NCBI GenBank assembly: GCA_021442745.1
Contig: JABUSI010000273.1
Location: 1 to 7,286 of the forward strand
DNA: 7,286 bases
Direction of reading: 5' to 3'
Origin: Erysipelotrichaceae bacterium
GTDB lineage: Bacteria > Bacillota_I > Bacilli_A > Erysipelotrichales > Erysipelotrichaceae
The notes beneath the pieces were generated by a model, which worked only from the letters and a program-made list of their open reading frames with translations, was not told the origin of the DNA and ran no database searches. Shown here one piece after another: positions 1 through 5,510 of this stretch. The position numbers and the translations under genes were made by a program. How positions within the stretch are numbered: position 1 is the stretch's first letter; each line of letters starts with the position of its first letter.

Positions 1-578
1 TCGTAACGATATACCGTATCCGGAAACAGCAGTTTGTTGATAGTCCGGCGAAGCGGCGTATCCACGGAAGAGTACGCCCCCTTCATTTCGTTATATACCA
101 CACCGTTAATCAGAAGATCGCTCTCTGCATCCGCTAATTCATGATGCCATCCTTCCTGTAAAAACGTCTCTTTCTTGGTATCGATATTCGTATGGAATAC
201 CGCATCCATATAGACATCCATCAGATTCAGGAAGTCTTTGTTGTTCTTGCTGGATACCGGATATACCGTCTTATCCGGGAACGTCATCGCATTCAAAAAC
301 GTCTGCATGGAACCCTTCAGCAATTCCACAAACGGTTCCTTCACCGGATACTTCTTCGACCCGTTCAGCACGGAATGTTCCAGAATATGGAAAACTCCCG
401 TATCATCATCCGGTAACGTCTTGAACGCAATGGAAAACGTCTTGTTCATTTCCCCGTTGTTCATCCACAATACTTCCGCACCGGTCTTTTTATGCTTCAG
501 TTGCACCGCCTTCGCGTGCAATTCTTCTACTTCCCGCTCATTGACGAACTCAAAAGCGGGACAACAAGTAAAATCCAT
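1..578 (-). CDS. M16C zinc metallopeptidase, presequence protease (PreP)-like, N-terminal part; runs off left edge
   Basis: The first 192 residues of an insulinase-family peptidase are visible. The inverted zinc motif HxxEH appears as HILEH at residues 64-68 (H64 and H68 ligands, E67 catalytic base). The third ligand is expected at E164, in the segment VVYNEMKGAYSS. The neighbouring stretches EPFVELLKGSMQTFLNAMTF and FLQEGWHHEL are typical of the M16C (PreP/Cym1) branch rather than short M16B proteins. Full-length M16C proteins have about 970 residues, so roughly four fifths is missing only because the window ends; the frame is open at position 1. Known PreP enzymes degrade short unstructured peptides inside an enclosed chamber. 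No signal peptide is seen, so a cytoplasmic peptide-scavenging role is inferred. The ATG at 578-576 is supported by AAAGGAG at 592-586, seven bases upstream. It is co-oriented with the YjbR-family gene 55 bp upstream. The family call is firm; the substrate is unknown. Confidence 0.93.
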   Translation of the reverse strand, partial: MDFTCCPAFEFVNEREVEELHAKAVQLKHKKTGAEVLWMNNGEMNKTFSIAFKTLPDDDTGVFHILEHSVLNGSKKYPVKEPFVELLKGSMQTFLNAMTFPDKTVYPVSSKNNKDFLNLMDVYMDAVFHTNIDTKKETFLQEGWHHELADAESDLLINGVVYNEMKGAYSSVDTPLRRTINKLLFPDTVYRY

Positions 579-607
579 AATTGATCTCCTTTCGCTGTCG
601 CTATTCT

Positions 608-636
608 ATGATACTCGTTATACAAAGGAATGTCTA
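608..636 (-). promoter_or_regulatory. Probable sigma-A-type promoter of the M16C peptidase gene
   Basis: On the minus strand, TAGACA (636-631, five of six matches to TTGACA) is separated by exactly 17 bases from TATCAT (613-608, five of six matches to TATAAT). Transcription would start near 600, giving a leader of about 20 bases before the ATG at 578. The -35 box includes the TAG stop codon of the upstream YjbR-family gene, so the peptidase can be transcribed alone as well as by read-through. No terminator is seen in the gap. This is read by eye and not tested. Confidence 0.5.
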
Positions 637-1296
637 TTTTCTTTTCGGCGATACCAGATTATAACTCTCTTTTACCAGCCGATAAACAAGTTCTTCATCC
701 ATATACGACGACAATACCAGACTGACCCAGTATTTCTTGTTCATATGGTAGGCCGGAAAAACGAGTTTATAATCCGTATGCTTCTCAATCGATTCCGCGG
801 ACAGTTTGATGTTCACCGCATCCACCGTCCCTTCCTGATCGATTCCGAACTTCCGGTACGGCACTTTCATCATCAGCGCAAACCATTTGTCCGTAACCGG
901 ATGATAAAACGCCATCGCACCTTCCCCGTCCGAGAACGGATGCTTCCCCTGTACACCAAACAGCTGTTGTATATTTCGCGCAAAGGTTTCCGCCAGCGGA
1001 CTGACCGTCGCACAATACCGTTTCACGCTCTCCAGCAAATCCTCTACCAGTTCCTTCACTTTCCCGACATACTCCCCCGTCGAACCCGTGACATAATACG
1101 GCAGATACTCTTCTTCCAGTTCAACATCATATACTCCGACCTGAAACGTATGATCCGTATATTCCACAACAACATTCAGCGTATTGTCCAATAGCTGTTT
1201 TTCATATACGTACAGTGTATCCTTCTTCACAAACCCGAAAGACTCCAGAGCAGATTCATCAATATTCCACCCATCCGTTCTGTGTATGGTCCGCAT
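634..1296 (-). CDS. MmcQ/YjbR family protein with N-terminal extension
   Basis: A 220-residue protein. Its second half, from about residue 115, is a YjbR/MmcQ (CyaY-like fold) domain: GKHPFSDGEGAMAFYHP, then DKWFALMMKVPYRKFG, VDAVNIKLS and the conserved FPAYHMNKKYWVSLVL, ending in the usual SYNLV helix. The first ~110 residues form an acidic extension (VYEKQLLDNTLNVVVEY, VYDVELEEEYLPYYV) seen in longer Bacillota members. The family is annotated as DNA-binding by fold, but its biochemical role is unsettled, so no function is assigned. I chose the ATG at 1296 because AAAGG (1310-1306) sits nine bases upstream. An in-frame ATG at 1305, giving 223 residues, directly abuts that Shine-Dalgarno sequence and is less likely; GTG at 1299 is also possible. 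The stop is TAG at 636-634. The peptidase gene follows 55 bp downstream. The family call is firm. Confidence 0.88.
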   Translation of the reverse strand: MRTIHRTDGWNIDESALESFGFVKKDTLYVYEKQLLDNTLNVVVEYTDHTFQVGVYDVELEEEYLPYYVTGSTGEYVGKVKELVEDLLESVKRYCATVSPLAETFARNIQQLFGVQGKHPFSDGEGAMAFYHPVTDKWFALMMKVPYRKFGIDQEGTVDAVNIKLSAESIEKHTDYKLVFPAYHMNKKYWVSLVLSSYMDEELVYRLVKESYNLVSPKRK

Positions 1297-1318
1297 CACA
1301 TTCATCCTTTCTGTTGCC

Positions 1319-1335
1319 TATGATATAGTATCATA
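1319..1335. repeat. Perfect 7-bp dyad (TATGATA-TAG-TATCATA) in the leader of the YjbR-family gene
   Basis: TATGATA and TATCATA are perfect reverse complements around a 3-base centre, 14 bases before the ribosome binding site of the YjbR-family gene. The right arm, read on the minus strand, also contains -10-like hexamers (TATGAT, TATCAT), but I found no convincing -35 box at 16-18 bases. It may be an operator overlapping the promoter or simply an AT-rich palindrome. The rest of 1336-1448 is a purine-rich (minus strand) leader with no credible gene. Confidence 0.4.
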
Positions 1336-1448
1336 ATTCCTTAATTTCATCTTCTTATTATTCTCTCTTCTTTTTTTGCTTCATATCCTTTTATCAATTT
1401 CTATTTTTAATCCTCCGCTGGCCCAAGAATCAAATATTCTATAAAACA

Positions 1449-1456
1449 ATTTTAAC
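1449..1456. repeat. Left target site duplication of the ISL3 element (ATTTTAAC)
   Basis: ATTTTAAC here is identical to the 8 bases at 3128-3135 on the far side of the element. An 8-bp duplication is what the ISL3 family is known to make. The copies are perfect, which suggests recent insertion. Confidence 0.88.
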
Positions 1457-1479
1457 GGCATCATAAATAATCCTGTGGT
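1457..1479 (+). repeat. Left terminal inverted repeat of the ISL3 element
   Basis: It begins GGCATCATAAATAATCC and matches the reverse complement of the right end (GGGATAGTAAATAATCC onward) at 19 of 23 positions. The core TAAATAATCC is identical and the repeat ends in GTGGT. The boundary is fixed by the flanking 8-bp duplication. Confidence 0.88.
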
Positions 1480-1579
1480 GTGGTAACCCCTATAACGCCT
1501 TCTGTGGTTTTAAATTACCTATTACACTTTGTGGCCAGGCTATTACAGTTGTGTGGTTTGGCTGTAACACCTCTGTGGT
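1475..1579 (+). repeat. Left subterminal iteron array, five copies of about GTGGT-N4-CTRTAAC
   Basis: GTGGT (once GTGGC) begins at 1480, 1504, 1531, 1553 and 1575, a spacing of 22-27 bp. The first four are followed by CTATAAC (1490), CTATTAC (1519), CTATTAC (1540) and CTGTAAC (1562). An extra GTGGT at 1475 closes the terminal repeat. Copies 3 and 4 have the 4-base gap that is constant at the right end. The same motif occurs in mirrored orientation at the other end, so these are probably transposase binding sites; that role is inferred. Confidence 0.75.
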
Positions 1580-1607
1580 TCACTTAAAATACCTCCTATT
1601 CTAAAAT
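1579..1607 (+). promoter_or_regulatory. Probable transposase promoter
   Basis: TTCACT (1579-1584, four of six to TTGACA), a 17-base spacer and TAAAAT (1602-1607, five of six to TATAAT) place the start site near 1614, about 38 bases before the transposase ATG. The -35 box abuts the innermost left iteron (GTGGT 1575-1579), so a protein bound there would compete with RNA polymerase. It is called by eye. Confidence 0.55.
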
Positions 1608-1645
1608 AGTGTTGTCCAATCCACTAATAGAACAGGAGGTATTTT
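1586..1645 (+). promoter_or_regulatory. Inverted repeat that would sequester the transposase Shine-Dalgarno sequence in read-in transcripts
   Basis: AAAATACCTCCT (1586-1597) is a perfect 12-bp reverse complement of AGGAGGTATTTT (1634-1645), which contains the whole AGGAGGT ribosome binding site. The 36-base loop can form a small inner stem (TAGTG/CACTA). The left arm lies within the promoter, upstream of the expected start near 1614, so mRNA made from the element's own promoter lacks it and can be translated. RNA entering from outside carries both arms. IS10 and IS50 are known to use this logic; its action here is inferred. Confidence 0.65.
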
Positions 1646-1651
1646 TATTAT

Positions 1652-2950
1652 ATGTCATTGAATCGTTTTGTCTCAACCATTCTTAACATCAGTCCGGACC
1701 GAATACTGGACCTTGATGTACTGGAACATCAGGATTCCAGCGTTTCCGTCTATGTCCGTCTGATCCCGGACTCAACCACCGTGTGTCCTTTATGTAAAGG
1801 AAACGTATACATTCACGGATACACACCCAGAAAGCTTGTCCACGCTGTCTTATCCAATCGTAACTGCACGATTCACTACCGGCAGCGCAGATACCGCTGC
1901 AGATCCTGTGAATACACATTTAAAGAGAACAACCCCTTTATAAACTCTTCGGAAAACCTTACCTACGAGACGAAAATAAACATTCTTAAAGATCTTAAAG
2001 CCCCGAATATGACTTACACATATGTCAGTAAAAGGTATAACGTTTCCACTACTAAGGTTCTCCGTTTATTTGATAAACACGTCTCTATACCCCGGAAAAC
2101 GCTTCCTGAAGTACTTTCCATGGATGAACACTATTTCCCGGAATCCGATTACGATTCTCTGTATTGTTGCCTGTTGATGGACTTTAATACCGGTGAACTG
2201 ATTGATGTTCTGCCTGACAGGAAGAAAGAGTATCTGGATTACTACTTCAATGATATCCGGAACTCCACACTGGATGCATCAACATCGTCAAGCGAACTTG
2301 ATAACGTAAAGTACTTGTCTATTGACTTGTACGAACCATATAAAGATATCGCACTTCAGTACTTTAAGGATATTGTCATCTGTGCTGATTCCTTTCACGT
2401 TCTTGAGCATCTGACAAAGGCTTTCCGAAACGTAAGACTGAAATGCAGAAGATCCACACAGGATGAGGACATTGCCTATCTGCTTACCAAGTTTTCCTAT
2501 GTCTTTGACCATGACACGGATCTGGATAACGCTGCTAAATATAATAAACGGTTTCACCGCTATCTGAACAGGCGGCAGATTCAGGAAATCTGTTTCCGGC
2601 ACTTCCCCGAACTGAAGAAAGCGTATGATTTGAAAGAAGGCTATATTCACTTTAATAATACAGCTACTGTATCCAACGCGGCGGAACTGCTTGCTGCTCA
2701 GATTGTAGCCTTCGCTGACTGTGGCATCAGAGAGTACATTGAATTCTATAATCTTCTTATCCACTGGAATAAGGAGATTGTGAACTCCTTTACCATTATC
2801 AACGGGCGCAGAATCAACAACAGTTACATTGAATCCCGAAACAGGTTACTGGAACTGTTAATACAGAACGCCAACGGCTTCCGTAACTTCAAAAGGACAA
2901 GAAACCGCATACTCTACTGCTTCAACAAGAATGACAATTTCAAAATCTAA
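1652..2950 (+). CDS. ISL3 family transposase
   Basis: A 432-residue DDE transposase catalysing movement of the surrounding element. An N-terminal zinc-binding region is marked by CPLC (C45, C48) and CRSC (C83, C86), followed by a helix-turn-helix-like stretch around residues 105-140 (YETKINILKDLK... YVSKRYNVSTTKVLRLF). The RNase H-like core has D158 in LSMDEHYF, D246 in CADSFHVLEHL, and the catalytic glutamate is probably E394 in NNSYIESRNRLLELL, with the family-typical ANGFRNFKRTRNRI after it. The length is normal for ISL3 (about 400-440), with no frameshift or stop. ATG at 1652 follows AGGAGGT (1634-1640) at 11 bases, and the stop is TAA. It is the only gene in the element. Expression is probably limited by the adjacent iteron and by the hairpin over the ribosome binding site. 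It appears intact and possibly active. Confidence 0.95.
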   Translation: MSLNRFVSTILNISPDRILDLDVLEHQDSSVSVYVRLIPDSTTVCPLCKGNVYIHGYTPRKLVHAVLSNRNCTIHYRQRRYRCRSCEYTFKENNPFINSSENLTYETKINILKDLKAPNMTYTYVSKRYNVSTTKVLRLFDKHVSIPRKTLPEVLSMDEHYFPESDYDSLYCCLLMDFNTGELIDVLPDRKKEYLDYYFNDIRNSTLDASTSSSELDNVKYLSIDLYEPYKDIALQYFKDIVICADSFHVLEHLTKAFRNVRLKCRRSTQDEDIAYLLTKFSYVFDHDTDLDNAAKYNKRFHRYLNRRQIQEICFRHFPELKKAYDLKEGYIHFNNTATVSNAAELLAAQIVAFADCGIREYIEFYNLLIHWNKEIVNSFTIINGRRINNSYIESRNRLLELLIQNANGFRNFKRTRNRILYCFNKNDNFKI

Positions 2951-2980
2951 AACACTATAAAACCCTGTGGAAAGGACATT

Positions 2981-3008
2981 GGATGTCAGCACTTTGACAT
3001 CCTTTTTT
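2981..3008 (+). terminator. Intrinsic terminator after the transposase gene
   Basis: GGATGTCA (2981-2988) and TGACATCC (2995-3002) form a perfect 8-bp stem with a 6-base loop, followed directly by six T. It lies 30 bases after the transposase stop. An outer 8-bp repeat, CCCTGTGG (2963-2970) with CCACAGGG (3018-3025), could enclose it; the right arm of that repeat overlaps the innermost right iteron. Confidence 0.85.
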
Positions 3009-3016
3009 CCTGTTTA

Positions 3017-3109
3017 ACCACAGGGCTGTTACAGGTATACCACAATCTGTTATAGGCCTACCACATATTGCGTTATAGGGTAAACACAATACTGTTATTG
3101 CTTGACCAC
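3017..3109 (-). repeat. Right subterminal iteron array, five copies in mirrored orientation
   Basis: On the plus strand ACCAC (once AACAC) begins at 3017, 3039, 3060, 3083 and 3105, spaced 22, 21, 23 and 22 bp. Read on the minus strand, the outer four copies (those starting at 3039 and beyond) continue after exactly four bases as CTGTAAC, CTATAAC, CTATAAC and CAATAAC. The fifth, innermost copy reads into AAACAGG and is degenerate. The regular 22-bp step is about two helical turns, placing all copies on one face of the DNA. The outermost copy forms the inner end of the terminal repeat. Confidence 0.8.
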
Positions 3110-3127
3110 GGGATTATTTACTATCCC
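3105..3127 (-). repeat. Right terminal inverted repeat of the ISL3 element
   Basis: On the minus strand it reads GGGATAGTAAATAATCC and on to GTGGT, matching the left end at 19 of 23 positions. It directly abuts the right target duplication. Confidence 0.88.
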
Positions 3128-3135
3128 ATTTTAAC
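3128..3135. repeat. Right target site duplication of the ISL3 element (ATTTTAAC)
   Basis: Identical to 1449-1456. It lies in the downstream tail of the RHS operon terminator, three bases beyond the stem. Confidence 0.88.
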
Positions 3136-3167
3136 AAAATAACGATTCCACCTTGTGGAATCGTTAT
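3129..3167 (-). terminator. Intrinsic terminator of the RHS operon
   Basis: ATAACGATTCCA (3139-3150) and TGGAATCGTTAT (3156-3167) form a perfect 12-bp stem around a 5-base loop. Read on the minus strand, the stem is followed by TTTGTTAAAAT. It begins five bases after the TAG stop of the membrane protein gene, so it ends the minus-strand transcript. The stem is symmetric and could also act weakly on the plus strand. The IS insertion altered the sequence just beyond its T-rich tail. Confidence 0.85.
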
Positions 3168-3172
3168 ATCTT

Positions 3173-4465
3173 CTACTCTTCTTCATTCTTCCAAACTATC
3201 AGTTCATCCCCAATCCACAGTAAGGAGCTTGGAATTCCTTTCACGTACAATTCGTTCCGAATCGTTTGACTAAGAGCATCTCCGCAACGAAGCGGATTTG
3301 TCTCCAAGGAATACTCATTCAACATTGTAAGACTGAGACTTTCCCCTTCGTACACTGCCTCGAAAACATGCCCAAGAAGAATATCATATGCATATGTTTT
3401 ACGGTTTATTAATTCTCCGTTAAAATACTCTTCCGATGCACTTGTTAGGATATTCGTGTCGTAAAAATAACGGATTTCTTTGCCACTTGGGTATACGATT
3501 TTGCTAATGATATCATCATATTCCGCTTCCATTGTAATCGTTACTTTTTGTTTCTCCGGAAGATATGTCAATCGTTTAATACATTCACCCTCCCGGTCGT
3601 ATACTTCAATCGAATTTCCCGAAAGGGCAAACACCTCTCGAAACATTTCTTCATTATATTCTGTAATTGGAATGACAAAATTATACTCTTCATCAAAATA
3701 CCCGTTCCACTCTTTGTTACTGAAATCTGTATATGTATAAATACCATCTACATTTTTCAAGATTTTTTGCCTACCTCGATTCGTAATACTGATTTGATCT
3801 ATTTTTTCTTTCCTTAAGGCATCCACAAGAAACGAGTTCACGTTCTTTAAATCCTCATTGAAATTTCTTGTTCCGTCATTAAATCCGGAAGAGTCTTTCT
3901 TTGGATCGAATGTTACCTCAAGAAAATCTGACCCCACATATTCAGACTTTCTGTAAGAATCTTCGTTGGCATAATATCTGTTTGTGCGGATATCACAACT
4001 ATTTGATGTTATATTAACTTTTGTCTCCAAATATGCCTCACTCTCAAGGATAGACGTATAATAAAATGTCTCATCCTTTTGAGGATTATCACTTGATTCT
4101 GTTTCTCTTGTCGTACAACGAATTGATACAGAATACACAGGATTTTCATTTTCATATATATCCGATGAAATATTCCACTTCTCCATCACGATTTTCATGC
4201 TACTATTCAGTATACTATCAATATCATCTGCCATCTTGCGGTTCTCTACTGTGTTAACATTCCCAACCACACCGTACGCATATTGACTGCCACTAAAAAT
4301 ATCGGTTACTGTAACTTTTGACATTAAGTGCGTAATCACATTTGCGACTATCCAAAAAAACACTCCAAGCGCCAACATACACATAACCTGTATTCTTAAT
4401 AAATGAAAAAGAGAGTGATGCGCACTATATTCTACAAGCCTTTCGTATCTACTTTGTTCCTTCAT
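3173..4465 (-). CDS. Membrane-anchored protein of unknown function; candidate immunity or accessory partner of the RHS tip
   Basis: I do not recognise a family. It is a 430-residue protein with a short basic N-terminus, one clear transmembrane helix (about residues 26-48, IQVMCMLALGVFFWIVANVI) and no cleavage site, so it is probably a single-pass protein with a large outer domain. Residues 50-280 are polar and mixed. Residues about 286-371 look like degenerate YD/MORN-type repeats (EVYDREGECIKRLTY, YPSGKEIRYFYD, EEYFNGELINRKTYAYD, VFEAVYEGESL). I chose ATG at 4465; the frame opens further to a GTG at 4501 that overlaps the RHS gene end, and neither has a strong Shine-Dalgarno sequence. It starts 22 bp after the RHS tip stop, suggesting translational coupling, and ends just before a terminator. 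Its position after a variable RHS tip suggests an immunity or anchoring role, but this is inference. The base composition is AT-rich like the tip. Confidence 0.75.
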   Translation of the reverse strand: MKEQSRYERLVEYSAHHSLFHLLRIQVMCMLALGVFFWIVANVITHLMSKVTVTDIFSGSQYAYGVVGNVNTVENRKMADDIDSILNSSMKIVMEKWNISSDIYENENPVYSVSIRCTTRETESSDNPQKDETFYYTSILESEAYLETKVNITSNSCDIRTNRYYANEDSYRKSEYVGSDFLEVTFDPKKDSSGFNDGTRNFNEDLKNVNSFLVDALRKEKIDQISITNRGRQKILKNVDGIYTYTDFSNKEWNGYFDEEYNFVIPITEYNEEMFREVFALSGNSIEVYDREGECIKRLTYLPEKQKVTITMEAEYDDIISKIVYPSGKEIRYFYDTNILTSASEEYFNGELINRKTYAYDILLGHVFEAVYEGESLSLTMLNEYSLETNPLRCGDALSQTIRNELYVKGIPSSLLWIGDELIVWKNEEE

Positions 4466-4487
4466 GATTGTTTCTTGTCTTTTTACT

Positions 4488-5018
4488 CTATAAATCTGCA
4501 CTGATTTTCTTGATATCTTTCTTAATAATTTGCGTTAAGGCAGCGGAAGAATACACATCGATATAAGACAAAAACGTGGTGTTATAGTTTAGGATATCCA
4601 TAACTGTGGCTAAAACTCTTTTACCTAGGCCTACATTGTATACATTTGCAAATATATTAATTAATGTGCTTCCTATACTCAGCCCTACTAATAATCCTGT
4701 TTTTTTCATATCTTTCTCAATGAGATTTATATACTTGCCATATTTTTTCTTTATTTTAATATAATGATTTTTCATTTCTCCGACAGTACTTATGATTGAC
4801 TCATTGATTTTTCTAAGTTTATTTTCAACACTTATTTTTAGTGAATTGAGTTTATTCATTAATTTCGATGCCGATGCCGCCGTATTGATTATACTTGCAA
4901 GACCGTAACAAATGGATATAGTTACCAACGCAACACCGCTTGTACTCAGTCCCAGGATTCCTATAATAACCCTTGCTGCCAAAGTCAATTCGCTCTTCCA
5001 TTTTGTCTTGCTTTTACA
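4488..5018 (-). other. Variable C-terminal tip of the RHS protein, two hydrophobic segments, effector unknown
   Basis: These are the 176 residues after the core-closing VDPFG. Two hydrophobic glycine-rich segments (about residues 171-206, including RVIIGILGLSTSGVALVTIS, and 268-292, GLLVGLSIGSTLINIFANVY) flank a lysine-rich, probably helical stretch (211-265). No nuclease, deaminase or ADP-ribosyltransferase motif is recognisable. The DNA turns sharply AT-rich: 4741-4800 counts to about 22 percent GC against about 53 percent at 6241-6300. Sharp change at the core boundary is typical of exchanged RHS tips. A membrane-acting effector is possible, not shown. Confidence 0.6.
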
Positions 5019-5498
5019 CCCAAACGGATCCACACGATTGACCGGATCATTGATGCAGTAACTGTACAGGTTTGACTCCAGAATCTCTGCCAAAGGGTCT
5101 ACTCCTATCGCCACTTCATCACTGTTGATAAACCGTCGTACAACCGGATCGTAATATCTGCTGTGCAGCCAGTAGAATCCGCTTTCTTCATCATACCGGT
5201 ATCCGCGGTACCGGTAAGGATTGATTCGCGCGATCGGCGTCAGATCGGATTCGTTCAGAATCTTTCCCCAGCTGTCATATTCGTATTCACCGGCTGTCGT
5301 GCCGTTTCCATCTGTTATCCCTATAATATCATGTTGTCCGTTTCTCTGATAGTAGTACTTTTCATTATTGTATGAAAAAGATACCACGTTGTCGTTTTCA
5401 TCGTATTCATATACTATCTGCTGACTCACAATACCATCGCCATCCGTACGGTACTGCATCATAACCTTCGTCCCGTCCGTAATATACCATTCCGTCAT
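4488..5498 (-). CDS. RHS repeat-associated core and variable C-terminal tip (same frame as the upstream YD-repeat part, separated by TAG)
   Basis: Numbering is from the ATG at 5498 (336 residues). Residues 26-90 hold the last YD repeats (IVYEYDENDNVVSFSY, GEYEYDSWGKIL). Residues 94-160 are the RHS-associated core: PYRYRGYRYDEESGFYWL, SRYYDPVVRRFINSDE, LYSYCINDPVNRVDPFG. In RHS and WapA proteins this core closes a shell around the C-terminal effector. Residues 161-336 form an unrelated-looking tip. The frame is open without a break from 5510 and is continuous with the YD-repeat reading frame across the TAG at 5511-5513. There is no Shine-Dalgarno sequence before 5498, so independent initiation is doubtful and this is best read as the 3' part of one RHS gene. 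It ends with TAG at 4490-4488, 22 bp before the membrane protein gene. The core identity is firm. Confidence 0.85.
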   Translation of the reverse strand: MTEWYITDGTKVMMQYRTDGDGIVSQQIVYEYDENDNVVSFSYNNEKYYYQRNGQHDIIGITDGNGTTAGEYEYDSWGKILNESDLTPIARINPYRYRGYRYDEESGFYWLHSRYYDPVVRRFINSDEVAIGVDPLAEILESNLYSYCINDPVNRVDPFGCKSKTKWKSELTLAARVIIGILGLSTSGVALVTISICYGLASIINTAASASKLMNKLNSLKISVENKLRKINESIISTVGEMKNHYIKIKKKYGKYINLIEKDMKKTGLLVGLSIGSTLINIFANVYNVGLGKRVLATVMDILNYNTTFLSYIDVYSSAALTQIIKKDIKKISADL

Positions 5499-5510
5499 AC
5501 CGTCAGAAAA

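Larger units (their letters stand above)
1457..3127 (+). mobile_element. Complete ISL3-family insertion sequence, 1671 bp
   Basis: The element is defined by a full-length ISL3 transposase, 23-bp terminal inverted repeats (19 of 23 identical, both starting GG) and a perfect 8-bp target duplication. The ends hold about 195 bp (left) and 177 bp (right) of non-coding DNA packed with direct copies of a short motif in mirrored orientation. Inside are one transposase gene with its own promoter, a hairpin over its ribosome binding site, and a terminator after the gene. No passenger genes are present. It lies between the terminator of the RHS operon and the leader of the YjbR-family gene, disrupting neither coding sequence. 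Nothing seen would inactivate it. Confidence 0.93.

Noticed and set aside
238..1194. Long plus-strand open frame of 318 codons
   Set aside because: It lies antisense across the M16C peptidase and the YjbR-family gene, both with strong family motifs and ribosome binding sites. Its translation has no family resemblance and no proper ribosome binding site.
1336..1448. Small gene in the purine-rich leader, with a GGAGG-like sequence at 1416-1412 on the minus strand
   Set aside because: The only frames found are 8-16 codons, low in complexity and badly spaced from any ribosome binding site.
1475..1579. CRISPR array or replication origin iterons
   Set aside because: The repeats are short and degenerate, with no unique spacers of constant length and no Rep or Cas gene. 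Their mirrored layout just inside the terminal repeats fits transposon ends instead.
2288..2764. Minus-strand open frame inside the transposase gene
   Set aside because: It is fully antisense to conserved transposase sequence, including the second catalytic region, and shows no recognisable motif.
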